Origin: Persicaria tinctoria
Lineage: Eukaryota > Streptophyta > Magnoliopsida > Caryophyllales > Polygonaceae
Length of the DNA stretch: 64,000 nucleotides
Assembly (NCBI GenBank): GCA_037127255.1
Contig: JBANSL010000017.1
Location: 67,692,857-67,756,856, forward strand
Reading direction: 5' to 3'
Shown here: positions 22,029 through 33,509 of the stretch, piece by piece
Numbering within the stretch: the stretch's first letter is position 1
Layout of the letters: each line of letters opens with the position of its first letter
Program-made: the position numbers and the translations under genes
The notes under the pieces: model-generated
Told to the model about the DNA's origin: nothing
The model's input: only the letters and a program-made list of their open reading frames with translations
The model's database searches: none

Positions 22029-24331
22029 GGAACTCCCCTTGGGTGGAATTTATCATGTTTCCTGGAGGGATTATAAGCAAAGGCAAGACAACCAAAGACT
22101 CTCAAATGTTTGTATGTAGGTGGTTTATCAAAGAGGATGTGAAAAGGAGTTTTGTTGCCTAACACAGGAGTGGGCAACCTGTTGATCAAATAGACAGTTG
22201 TAAGGACACAATCCCCCCAGAATTTTAGAGGTAAATGGGCTTGAAATCGAAGGGCTCTGGCTATTTCCAATATGTGACGATGTTTTCTTTCAACCACACC
22301 ATTTTGTTGAGGTCTATCAACACAAGATGTTTGGTGAATAATCCCATGATCATGATAGAACTGAACACATTCCTTGCTGGTGAACTCAAGAGCATTGTCA
22401 GATCTTATGACTTTGATCTTGCTCTTAAACTGAGTATGAACAAACTGGTGAAATCTTTTGATTGTGGTATAGGACTGAGCTTTGGAATGTAACAAGAACA
22501 CCCATGTAGCCCTGCTGAAATCATCAACCACAATCATGAAAAATCTGCAGTTTTGATGAGTTGGGGATTTATAAGGACCCCATATGTCCAAATGAACAAT
22601 ATCAAATATAGCAACAGTGCTGGAATCTTTGATAGGAAAAGGCAATTTTGTATGTTTGGCTAAAGGACACACAGGACAAACCAAGGAAGATTCATTCATT
22701 GAAGGAACACAAGGTACATGTTTGAGTTTTACACTTGGGGCATGGCCTAGTCTCATATGCCAAATATGAAAATCATTAGGCAACACAAATTGACTGGAAG
22801 ACAAAGAATATGGAACACATGGTTGTACACATGAAGCAACCACTTTATTCAAGGTTTCAGAATCCAAGTCACTCAGCTTCTTGTCCAACAGATAATAGAG
22901 GCCACCACTCTCTTTACCAATCCCCAAAAGCTTCTTGTTGACACAGTCCTGTATAAGACAAGCATTTGGATAAAAGGTTACAAAACAATTGTTTTGTTTC
23001 ACAAGTTTAGAGATAGACATCAGTTTAAACTGAAAAGAAGGGACAAACAGGACTTTGTTCAATTTGAGGTTGTTTTGTAAAAGGTGACTGCCATGATGAG
23101 TAATGGAGGATGTATGGCCATTAGGGAGGTGAATCTTTGTTTTAGGTAAATGCAATTTAGGGTCCGAGATGTCCTTGTACACTGGGGTCATGTGGTCTGT
23201 AGCCCCAGTGTCCAAGATCCACTGATTCTTCACAGTAGTGACATTGGAACAGAAAACATTACCTGCAAATTCTCCATCCAGATCATCATCCACACCACTT
23301 ACATTCTCATCTTTGGTGATTTGTGGTAGGCTTCTCAACAGCTCTGCAAACTGTTGGTGAGTGAAGTAGACATTTCCACTGCTATCTTCCTTAGTGGACA
23401 CTTGAGCCACTGTCTTGGTCTTGCTTTCTGCAAACTTAGATTTCTTCTCATTGCTTGCTTTCTTCTCAACACTTGTCTGTTTCTGTGGGAACTGCTTGGA
23501 CTTGGAATGCCAGCTAGGGTATCCAATGATAGCCCAGCATTTTTCCTTGGGATGCCATTTGTTCCCACACACCTTGCATTTTCCTTCAGATTTGTTGTAC
23601 ATCACAGAAGAGTCGTCTGCATTGCTGTGACCAGAATCTAGTACTTCTCGCTGGCTTTCTTCTTGTTGAATCAGTGCACAAGCTTCTTCAACACTTGGCA
23701 AGGGCGTCATCAGCAACACCTGACTTCTTTGTGCACTGTAGGATTCATCCAATCCATTCAAGAACTGGAACAACCTTTGTTCTTGTTTGATTTGATCGAT
23801 TTTTCTGAGGTACTCAACCACATCAGCCGACACTCCAACCAGATGAGGCATGACATCCATTGAATCCAGCTCCTCCCAAATCGATTTCATCCGAGTGTAA
23901 TACTCGTTGATCAAACCACCTGTTTGCTTCATCGAGTAAATTTCTCGATTCAATTTGTATTTTCGAGATCCATTACTCAACGAAAATCTTTTCTCCAATT
24001 GCCTCCAGATTTCTCTAGTAGATTCAATATACAATACAGATTTTGCAATTGAATTAGAGACTGAGTTCATAATCCAGGCAATTACCAAATTGTTGCAAGT
24101 ATCCCATTGATCGGCCTTCACAGCATCATCCGAGGGCCTGATCACTGTTCCTTTGACAAAGCCGATCTTCCGCTTTGTGGAAAGGTTGATTTCCATGCTC
24201 CTCCTCCAAGATCTGTAATTGGCCGCTCCTGCAAGCTTCTCCGACACCACAATCGAATTTGGACCATCTGACGGGTGCAGAAACAGTGGACTCTGCATTT
24301 CCGCCATCGTCAACCTTCGATCTGCAGCCAT
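21944..24331 (-). pseudogene. Copia gag-protease-integrase frame
   Basis: The start codon 24329-24331 lies 37 bp inside the 5' LTR. Order along the 795 codons: gag (NYRSWRRSMEI; zinc knuckle CKVCGNKWHPKEKC near 23550); aspartic protease WILDTGATDH near 23215; integrase zinc region WHMRLGH...CPVC near 22660-22760; and the integrase core with HLDIWGP, RSDNALEF and PQQNGVVERKH. These carry the D-D-E residues. The frame then leaves homology after FLGYPSTQKGY and stops. RT lies in another frame, so a frameshift near 21990-22000 separates the two halves. Copia elements normally use one continuous frame. Confidence 0.9.
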
Positions 24332-24368
24332 GGCTTTGCTCGAATTCTTAAATTGAGCTCTGATACCA

Positions 24369-24588
24369 TGTAGATTAAGAAGAACTCGACACCATGACAG
24401 AGAGAGGGAGAAACTTTTCTGTATGTGATCAAGAAAGTGTAGTTGTGTTTGTTACAAAGAACAAGCTAGATCTTCCCCTTATTTATACTGTACATGCTCA
24501 ACAAACTTCTGAGCGGGAAATAGATCTTTAGAACATATTTACATATATTGGCCTAAGTTCTGTATTGCCTACAACATACCCTTCTACA
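24369..24588 (-). repeat. 5' LTR of the minus-strand copia element
   Basis: This 220-bp LTR starts TG and ends CA. It is bordered inside by the tRNA-iMet primer site (about 24355-24368) and outside by AACTG. Confidence 0.95.
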
Positions 24589-24631
24589 AACTGAACTCAG
24601 GCAAAAAAAAAAAAAAAAAAAACTTCGAATT

Positions 24632-25090
24632 GACTTTCTTTTTTTAAAAAAAAAAAAAAAAACCGGCATTGATTAATAATGCCTCGTGGAAATTTTGAGA
24701 CGAAAACAAGTGCCCGTATAAATAAATGGGAAGTGGGAGTACGTCGTTCTCACTCGCTAGATTACCGATTCAACACGAACTTCTTTGCCGCGTACTCTCC
24801 CTCTCCCTCTCCCTCTCCCGTTAAGCCTTAAACGCTAAACGTGTTGCAGTCAATTTCTTGTCAATCGAAACTCAAACCTCTCTCTCTCTCTCTCTCTCCG
24901 AGTGAGTCAACAACTCTCCTTCAAATCCTCCATCAACAGCTTGAATTTTCAAGCTCCCCGTCACCAGCAATTATTTCTACAAGATAACATGCGGCGCCCT
25001 CCAATGGCTGCCGCCTAAACCATAAGACGACTCAGCAGCTCAACACCTAGGAGAAGACGAATCGCAATCGCAATCGCAGTCGCAATCGCC
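24632..25090 (+). promoter_or_regulatory. Promoter and 5' leader region of the CRK43-like kinase
   Basis: A poly(A) stretch at about 24645-24661 is followed by a sharp rise in C+T content. CTCTCC repeats lie at about 24795-24818 and a CT microsatellite at 24876-24898. The sequence gtataaataa at about 24716-24725 is a TATA-like candidate some 365 bases upstream of the ATG. I cannot place the transcription start. Confidence 0.4.
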
Positions 25091-28000
25091 ATGAAAGCCA
25101 AGAATTTCCTCCACAGCATCTTCAAGTCCTTCAGCTCCTCCGATTCTTCAGATTCCTCCTCCAGAGGTAACGTCTTTCCTCGTTTGCTCGGTTGATTTTG
25201 CTTGCAATCCAGTTTCTGATGCCTCCCTCTCTATCAGAGCCGGATTTGGATAGGATCGCGTCTCGCGAGCAGAAGCACTTCTCCTACGAGTCGCTTTCTA
25301 AGGCCACTGCTAACTTCCACGCCAATCGCAAGCTCGGCGAGGGCGGATTCGGTCCTGTCTACAAGGTATTCTTTGCTCATTCAATTTCAATTTCCAGTTT
25401 GAAAAGTTGCTTTGCTGAGTTTGTGCTAGGTTTGCGGGAATTAGGGTTTGGAGTTTTCTAACTTGGGTATTTGCAGGGCAAGTTGGAGGATGGGAGAGAA
25501 ATTGCAGTCAAGAGGCTATCTCAGACCTCAAGGCAAGGCAAGAAGGAATTCCAGAACGAGGCTAGGTTGCTCGCGCGAGTGCAGCATCGGAATGTTGTGA
25601 ATCTCTTGGGGTATTGTGCTCGCGGCGAGGATAAGCTTCTTGTCTATGAGTATATCGCTAACGAGAGCCTCGACAAACTTCTCTTCAGTAAGTCTTCTTT
25701 CTTGAAATGGTGTTTGCATTGGTGAATGAGCTGATTGTTTTTCTGAATTCACACTCTTTATTCACGAGTATGTGCCTGTATTGATTGCTATTTTGATAGT
25801 AAACACATATTGAAAGAAATGGCGAATATTGTGTCAAATTAGTTCATGCGAATGGTAATTGATGGGGAATTAGACGATATTGGCCTTATAAAAAATTGTT
25901 CTTGCTCTTCAAGTGATGCATGCAAGTTTTTGCATATGCATTCAGTTCGTGATTTCACTTATTGTTGTTTAGGATTTACCAAGAATGTGATTGTTTGATA
26001 TCATTTTGTATATAGTTGGATGATGTTGATAACTGGAATTGGAAGTCATGGGAAATTGTCCTGATCTGCGCGCCAAGGAGTAGAATTTGGAAATACCAAT
26101 ATTGATCTCAATTTCATGGATTTCAAAAAATGATACTATTCATTGTTTGCCAGTATAATTTGTTACATTGCATAAAGAAAATTCAATTCTGATTGGCATG
26201 GCCAAGGCTTTTTGTCTGGCATATGCTTCCTTGAAGTTACTGTGAACCTCTTTCTTGGATTTTGTGGCATTTTTCCTACTCAAAGTTGGATCGATTTGAT
26301 GTGTTTGAAATCTTATACTTCAAACAACTTATTTTGCTAGGAAGACTCGTAAGAAGCAGCGAAATGCCATTTGTGCACCGGCTCTTCGTGCTGTCTTAAA
26401 CGTATTGCCTACTTGATATTAATATGAAACATGTCTGTAAGTTTGCATCCACCTTGCATAATACGTACAGAGTATAAATAAGTATTTCTTGCAGTCTTGT
26501 ACTTCACGATTAATTGAACCTTTGTAAGCTTCATGTTCACAAAACATACTTATTTGTTTTGATTATCTGTTAGTTTCTTACTTGCAATCTCATATGAATT
26601 CAGTCTCCACCTTATGAAGATGAAAATAGAGGACTAGAAATCTGTTTCAGCACTGAAGGTCATGACTCCTCTGCTATTTTTAAGTATTTCATTGTTCATA
26701 GCAATTTAAATGCGTAGAAGAAGAGTTATGAATATAATAAGAACAAGGGTAAGTGCGTAACAACTTTGGAATCTATCTTTTTGCTATGAAGAATTTGTAA
26801 GCCTGTTTATTTGAACCTTTAAGGGGGTCAAGATTTTCAAATATGGAGTATATTTTAAGAACAAATTATCATCCTCCCCATCAGAAGGCACTATGCCAAC
26901 AATATTATACTGCCATATCGGTTTCACACGTGTGACTTTGCAACTCTATTTGTTCTGATAGCGATTGTTATGTTCATCCACTTTTGACGCAGAATCTGAC
27001 AGAAGAGAGGAGCTTGATTGGAAGAAGAGGTATGACATAATAGTAGGAGTTGCGAAAGGTTTACATTACCTCCATGAGGATGCTCATAGTTGCATCATTC
27101 ATCGAGATATCAAGGCTAGCAATATCTTGCTAGATGAAAAATGGGCTCCCAAGATAGCCGACTTTGGTATGGCCCGCCTCTTCCCTGAGAACGAAACCCA
27201 TGTAAATACAAGGGTAGCTGGGACCAAGTATGCCTCACTTGTCTTTTCCTATTATCATCTCCTTTCAACTAGTCTTTCCTTGCTGTTCAAACCTTACTGT
27301 TTTTGTTTGGAAAACTTTTGACAGTGGTTATATGGCGCCTGAGTATGTAATGAATGGACGTTTGACGGTAAAGGCTGATGTTTTCAGCTTTGGAGTGCTG
27401 ATGCTCGAGTTGGTTACGGGCCGAAGGAATTCTTCATTCAACGTGAGCCATGATGCTGACAATTTACTTGATTGGGTAATGTCTTGTTCCTTTCCTTTTA
27501 TAATTTATCATTCTTTCATATTTCTGCCTGTTTCAGCACCAAATCGGCATATTTCCATGTTTGATCAAAATTTCCCATTTCTTTTTTTAGAAACAGTTTT
27601 CTGTGGAAAGAGTTTTTCCTGTTTGATTTAAGTTCTCCTCTTGTGGTTTAATGATGCTAATTTTAATGCACTTGAGACATTTGAATTTGTCAAATGTAAA
27701 ATCTTTAGCTGAAATTGGTAACTTTTAACATTGAAAAGAAGCTTCAGTGGGAATGCGCTTCAACACTTTTCTGAAGGTTGAAAAGTTTTATTTTATGAAA
27801 AAATGTCATCTTTCAACGAAGTAGCTTGCATAAAACAAACTTTGCTTCGGTAGGCGCGGACTTTGTTAAACTATTGAAGCGGTATTTGACTTGTATGAAA
27901 GAAACTCTGGTAATCCACCTATTAAATTGACAGGATAATCTTTAAGGTTCAACTTATTTATTTGTTTCATCATAATCCACAGTCAAAAATCTTAAACACC

Positions 28001-28899
28001 CACGCAACATATGAACATTTTTTTTGTATGCCTTGATTATCTTGCACATTTTCGCTTTGAAATTCTTAATTCTTATGAGTCCATCTAAAGGATTGCACTT
28101 TCAATGGTTCAGGGATGGTTGTTCCATCTTTATCTTCTGGTTTGCTATGTGCCTACGTAAGCCAGAGAACTTTTTGATATTAATTTCTGGTCTTCCCTTA
28201 GTTTCTCCTTCGTTATGATTAATTAATAAAAAAATTATGCCGTGTGAACTGTGAACTGTGAAGGTCATAGGGAAAACACGTGGGAAAGAAAATTTGGGAA
28301 ATTTCAGAAGGTAGAGGGTGGGTTCCTTGGTATAATATATTTTTATGTAAATTAAAAATTAAAATTAAAATAAAATTGAGAGATTGAGGTTTATGGGCCT
28401 GCATTTTTAGGGCCAAATTAATGGTGATTGTTGTTATATTGGTTGTTAATAACTTGTTTGATTTCAGGCATATAAGATGTTCAAGAAAGGCAAGGGCTTG
28501 GAGATAATGGATCAAGTACTAGCGCCAACAGCAGTGGAGGAGCAAGTCAATCTGTGCATCCACATAGGCCTCCTCTGCACCCAATCCGACACGGCTCTTC
28601 GCCCGACGATGCAGCGAGTCATGGTGATGCTGTCGAAGAAATCGAGCAGCCTGGAGGAGCCCGCCAGGCCTGCTAGCTTCACCGGCAGGCGCCACCAGAG
28701 GTCAAGGCGCCCTGGCCCTTCGTCCTCCAATGCCGGGACCTCGGGTGCTTCATCCTCCTCGAGGTCCGAGCCCACCACCAGTACCAACACGAATACCGCC
28801 AACACGAACACCGCCACGGTGAGCCCACGTGCCTCGAGCACATCTGCTCTTCGAAGGCCATTGTCGGATCCTCACGGGAAACGCCCCATGACGGGGTGA
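25091..28899 (+). CDS. CRK43: CRK43-like receptor-like (cytoplasmic) protein kinase, six exons
   Basis: The CDS joins 25091-25166, 25238-25365, 25477-25687, 26993-27227, 27325-27475 and 28468-28899 (410 aa). All introns are GT-AG and all joins keep frame. The kinase domain (about 45-330) has GEGGFG (59-64), VAVK-type Lys80, Glu96, HRD with Asp177, DFG (195-197) and GTNGYMAPEY, so it should be an active RD Ser/Thr kinase. It belongs to the DUF26/CRK kinase clade but has no signal peptide, ectodomain or membrane segment. The start MKAKNF is followed by a Ser-rich stretch. The tail is Ser/Thr/Asn/Arg-rich and low complexity (NTNTANTNTA). Annotated CRK43 proteins of about 400 aa have this same short form. 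The symbol rests on memory of that family; a close paralogue is possible. Confidence 0.9.
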
Positions 28900-29990
28900 A
28901 AAACGACGGAAACCAAGACTTCATTCATGGGTGTGGATTTAGCTTCATTTTAGCTAGAGGGAGGGCAAGTGAGAAATTTTGTTATTCATTCAAATGTAAA
29001 GTTTCATTTCTTTATTTATTTAATTTTTTTAAATATACGTTTAGTCTTCAGTTTCTCACACTTGTGTACATTGAGAGTTGGGCGGGAGTGTGAATAGCTT
29101 GCAAGCATGTAATTTCACTTCGTTTGGAGTTTAGATCAGGCAAAGGGGTTAAACCAATACCAGAACCAGAACCAATACATGATCAAGATCAATTTTTTTT
29201 TACCCCCTTTAAAACATGATGGTTGAGTTCCATACCCTGGTCATATAGGCACTACGCTAGTGATTTTATGTAGTTTTTTTTTTATTTTCTGGTGTTAATG
29301 GGAGTGAATTTAGAAGTTTATGTATGCCCTTTGTTGTTTGGAAATGTGAACAATAAAACATCATTTCAATAGATCCAATACAATCAAGATTATTGCATTT
29401 CCTTGTATGATAGAAAAGGAAGTTTGTATATGCCCTTTGGGCTAGGGCTTGGGCTTGGTCTTGGGCTTTGGCTAGTCCGTACAGCCCATACCAAAATGTG
29501 AACTTTGGGGCAAGTTCACATTTGGGTATGGCTTTTTGTCATTTTCTAGTGATGCTATACTTCATGGTGTTGCCGGTGTTTATGTAGAACATATTTTTGT
29601 GGAAGATCTTGGCGCAGATAGAAATCATTGTTGTAATTGCGTAACAAAGGTTTGCTGGATCGATTGTTAGCAAATTCGTTATCCGGTTAACATAAATCGA
29701 CGAAAGCCTCTGTGGAAACGACATCAAAGTGTCTGGCAAAGATGAGCTTTTGCTTGCCTACAAGTGCCTTGTTCATGTCTTTCATCAGATCAAGGGGTTC
29801 TTGTTAGACAACCCAAGTTTTAGCAATGAATAAAAGGTTTTGGTTTTGAAACTCGTTTGAAAACCGGCGATCAATAGTTTCTCTGTAATTTCTCAATATA
29901 AAGAAGTAAAATTCAATATCGCAAACGAATTTTTTGTTTTTTCTAACTCTAATAGATTATCTAATTTGGAGATTTCAAAATAATAGAAAA
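28900..29990. other. 3' flank of the kinase gene, no second gene recognised
   Basis: The first few hundred bases are probably the kinase 3' UTR; AT-rich DNA with AATAAA (29351-29356) lies downstream. No coding frame is convincing. A short run of gggctagggcttgggctt-type repeats lies near 29440-29480. Confidence 0.45.
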
Positions 29991-30399
29991 CTAGTACAAT
30001 TCCCGTGTCATGACGCGGTTTTTTAAACTAAAATCTTAATAATATAAAAAATAATATTATAAAATATTAATCAAAGTTAAGATAAAAATCATTAAAATAT
30101 TTTCCATAAATGTATCTTATAAATATCTCAAAAAAATTATTTTTAAGAAAACATCATGTAAAAGTATAATACATAAATATAGATATTTAAATCACTTAGT
30201 AAAAATAATAATATCATTGTAATTTTTTTAAAATGTGATGTGGTATAACAGTTACCTAAAATGATATTGGTTACGTCATATCATCAGAAAAGCGATTTTT
30301 TCTCGAAATATTCACGATTTAAAAATAATTACAAAAATGGGCATCGATTGAAACAATTTGTCAAAATATTCACGAATATCGATATTAAATGTCTAGATT

Positions 30400-32477
30400 G
30401 TTAATGGAAAAAAGAGAAAAGGGAGAAATAAAAAAAATGAAGGAAAAAAAATAATTGGTCAATATTCATAAAACTACTCTAAGGTTGACACGTAAGCAAA
30501 GTCTTCTGAATTAAAGTTATATATATAGATATATATAGATGTTAATGGAAAAAAGAGAAAAAGGAGAAATAAAAAAAATGAAGGAAAAAAAAAATGGTCA
30601 ATATTCCTAAAACTACTCTAAGGTTGACACGTAAGCAAAGTCTTCTGAATTAAAGTTATACTAGCACAGTACCCGCGCGTGACGCATGGGATTTGTAAAA
30701 TATATTATGTTGTTCTGAAAGATATTATCATAATTTATCTACATTATATATATAATAATAATATTATGATAATATGAAAACGATATAGAAAAATAATATT
30801 AAATCCAAATATCAAAATGATAAATATACTAAACTGGTCTTGTTCACTCGATTCACATCTTCGATCAATAATTAAAAGTGTGCTATATAGATCACGATAA
30901 CTTCATTAATCCACAATGTTGGAGAATTCATAGCGTCGTTGCACAATTTTGGTTTTGGAGGTACTGTCGGGTTTAAGAAACCTGTAAAATAAATATAGTT
31001 CATATTAAGATGGTATATTAAGTAATAATAGATACAAAAAATAGGTAAAATAAGGCGCGCATTACCTTCTTTGATATGCATTAGTGTCGGAAAAAAATCG
31101 GATTTATATACAACTTTGTCACATCGGCTAAATTAAAGTTGACAATATTCTCTCATCTACACACAACAAAAGTTAAACATATATAAGTAAAGAATGCATG
31201 TTCACGAGGTAAAATAAAAGAAATTATAATTATTGGTAATATTGAGAAATAAGGTCATTAGAAATTATAATTATTGGTAATATTGAGAAATAAGGTCAAT
31301 AAATATAGTTAAATAAGAAATATGATTTGAAACTTATGTCCAACATCTTTTACAATAAGAAATTGAAATATATCAATGATGTATCTATTCAGCTCCATAT
31401 TGATGGGTATATATATAGTTGTTTAAATAATTTCGAACCAACAGGTCACTTCAATATATGATTCTTGTGAAAGAATTCAATATTAAAGGTGGTAAAAACA
31501 AATAGTAAAACACACATAATTCAACAATCATTGATGTTTGGGAGATTAGCAGTGATGTGAAGAACACCAATTCAACGTTCCTACATATGCATCAAGATAG
31601 AGCTCCAATTCAACCTGGGCAAATGATCGACTACAATGCTGGATTGGCATATCATCGAGAGAAGTCACTATGGCAATAGATGTGCATCAAGAAGCAATAT
31701 TCCATCAATGGATAACTTATTGTCATCACCGATCAACAAATCTAACTTAGCGTCTAAAAAGTGCTCCATTACAATGTTGGATCCCCGTTTGTTGAGCACT
31801 TTGTTTTTGAAGCGTGTCTTCGTCTCGAACACGTCAGACTTCCTCCAATTTAACTTGGGAAATGATCTTCTAAATAACAAAGATATTAAGTTTTAACACA
31901 AAATAAATGAGAAAAAATAAATAAAATTACAATAGAAAGTAATTAATAGGTTAATTTAATTTAAAAAATTTAAATATCTTTAATTCAAACGGGTAAAAAT
32001 TTTTCGGGAGAAATTAATATTCTAGTAAATTTGTTAAATTATCATTAAATTTATTTTAATTAATAATTGATTAAATTATGTTAGTTATATAGATGGGGCC
32101 ACACTTAATGAAAAACTGTCACGTAAGCCTTGGTTTAAGGTGAGGCTGCCACGTGTATCTTTCACATCTGTTTTAGTATTATATTAGATATATAGATATA
32201 TAGATGTTAATGGAAAAAAGAGAAAAAGGAGAAATAAAAAAAATGAAGGAAAAAAAATAATTGGTCAATATTCATAAAACTACTCTAAGGTTGACACGTA
32301 AGCAAAGTCTTCTGAATTAAAGTTATATATATAGATATATATATAGATGTTAATGGAAAAAAGAGAAAAAGGAGAAATAAAAAAAATGAAGGAAAAAAAT
32401 ATAATTGGTCAATATTCCTAAAACTACTCTAAGGTTGACACGTAAGCAAAGTCTTCTGAATTAAAGTTATATATAGA
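30400..32477 (-). repeat. Four tandem copies of a Helitron 5'-terminal unit, interrupted
   Basis: Units lie at about 30400-30539, 30540-30660 plus 32189-32204, 32205-32347 and 32348-32477. On the + strand each reads gttaatggaaaaaagagaaa, then a purine-rich part, then ggttgacacgtaagcaaagt and a TATA-rich end finishing tataga. Identity between units is high by eye. Every unit therefore starts with TC preceded by A on the minus strand, as a Helitron 5' end would. Confidence 0.85.
30661..32188 (-). mobile_element. Non-autonomous Helitron nested in the tandem units
   Basis: The minus-strand 3' end is CTAG (30661-30664), with an imperfect GC-rich hairpin (CCCATGCGTCACGCGCGGG) just inside. The minus-strand 5' end is TCTAATATAATACTAAAACA. 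Bringing A30660 next to T32189 gives a sequence matching the end of the neighbouring unit, so insertion was between A and T with no duplication, exactly as Helitrons do. Interior frames (about 31636-31896) are short and unrecognised. Confidence 0.8.
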
Positions 32478-32715
32478 TGCTATAAATTTGGAGATTTTGG
32501 ATTTCTTTCTCATCCAGTGCTCTATTTTAAAGAAAACTTTAGATTTAGATAATATGTTCGATTAAATAGGATAAAACCTTCTCAATAAAGCTTTCTTATC
32601 TTCACTAAACTTTTTCAACAAAGTGGAGTATAGAGTAGAAAAACCGTTTTAATAATTTGATGGACCTAAAGAGTAACGACACATTTAATCTTCTTGGATT
32701 GCACAAGGGTATATA

Positions 32716-33008
32716 CTCCCTATTTAACATAATAATTGGCCTTTTGGCCAATTTTACACTTAAAGCTAAAAATAGAAAGAAAAATAGTTAAAATTTTAGC
32801 AAATAAATAATGAGGAAAAAATGGACCAATAAAAAAAAGAATAGTATGGAAAGTTGGAGTATTAATAAAGTATCATGGAAATCAAATATAATTAATGAGA
32901 TGAATTAATGAAATTAGAAATTTTTTGTCATTAATGTTATTCAAAGGGACAAATATTTTGTTACATGACAAAGTGATCAAAATGTCAATTATTTCATTAC
33001 GGAGGTAG
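32716..33008. mobile_element. Probable Stowaway-like MITE
   Basis: The left end CTCCCTATTTAACATAATAATTG corresponds to the right end in reverse complement, CTACCTCCGTAATGAAATAATTG, allowing small gaps. TA lies next to both ends. The interior is AT-rich without coding potential. Confidence 0.65.
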
Positions 33009-33056
33009 TATATAGTAAGGGACAAAAATATATCCTATGCCATGAACACTTCGTAG

Positions 33057-33501
33057 TAGGGGTGTTATGTGAGTCAAGCCACTTGAGCTCGGCTCAGGCT
33101 CAACTCGTATAAAACTCGATTTGAGATTGTTTATATATATTTCAAATCGAACGAGTATGATCGAGTAAGATTTCGAGCTCGTGAGCTATATAAGAGCTGC
33201 TCGTATAACTCGTTTTAATTATATGTGAGTTTATATATATATTGTATTAGTACATGTTAATTTAAATGAGTTTATATAAAACGAGCTTTTCAAAAACGAG
33301 TACTCGAGCTCGAGATCGACTCGTGAAAAACGAGCTAAATGAGCTCGAACTTGGTTAAATATTCGCAAGTCAAATATGAGCAGAATTCTTAGCTTGAAAC
33401 AAAAATCAGGCTCGACTAGAACTCAACTCGATAAAAAAAAATAAAAAATGAGCGAAGCATGATCACTTAGTACTCGGCTCATTCGATTCGAATAACCCCT
33501 A
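33057..33501. mobile_element. Probable hAT-like MITE
   Basis: The termini TAGGGGTGTTA and TAACCCCTA are inverted. The flanking 8-mers cttcgtag and gtccgtag agree at six of eight positions, which would fit a decayed hAT target duplication. The interior is rich in ctcgagctcga-type words in both orientations. Confidence 0.55.
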
Positions 33502-33509
33502 GTCCGTAG

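Larger units (their letters stand above)
19731..24588 (-). mobile_element. Ty1/copia LTR retrotransposon, minus strand
   Basis: The LTRs lie at 19731-19984 (3' LTR) and 24369-24588 (5' LTR), both TG...CA. The 5-bp target duplication AACTG is at 19726-19730 and 24589-24593. Next to the 5' LTR is TGGTATCAGAGCTC, a primer site for initiator tRNA-Met. Next to the 3' LTR is the polypurine tract GAAGGGGAG. The LTRs differ by a GA-repeat expansion and two base changes that I can see, so insertion is recent. The internal region has one frameshift between integrase and RT. It interrupts the SINE at 19621. Confidence 0.96.
19621..24621 (+). mobile_element. tRNA-derived SINE interrupted by a copia element
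   Basis: The SINE occupies 19621-19730 and resumes at 24594-24621 after the copia insertion. It has a tRNA-like head, with AGTGGAGTGGTTGAGGGG as the A-box region and GGTTCGAAGTTCGAATACC as the B-box region. It ends in about 19 A's (24603-24621). Flanking repeats ACTTCAAATT (19611-19620) and ACTTCGAATT (24622-24631) differ at one base and fit its target duplication. Pol III transcription would start in the head; the insertion now separates head from tail. Confidence 0.8.
29991..32477 (-). mobile_element. Non-autonomous Helitron with tandem 5' ends
   Basis: On the minus strand the 3' end is CTAG (29991-29994), followed outside by T. A GC-rich palindrome (CCGCGTCATGACACGG) sits about 10 nt inside it, as in Helitrons. 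The 5' end begins TCTATATATAAC at 32477, preceded by A. A 5'-terminal unit of about 130-143 bp is repeated four times, and a second Helitron is inserted in unit 2. There is no target duplication, as expected. No Rep/helicase frame is present, so it would need a helper. Confidence 0.7.

Noticed and set aside
25192..25461. Kinase exon 2 read through into its intron as one frame
   Set aside because: GT-AG sites at 25366 and 25476 join exons in phase to the rest of the kinase domain; read-through loses the domain.
30400..32477. Spaced repeats that might suggest a CRISPR-like array
   Set aside because: There are only four units of about 135 bp in a plant genome, contiguous rather than spacer-separated, and they coincide with Helitron 5' ends.
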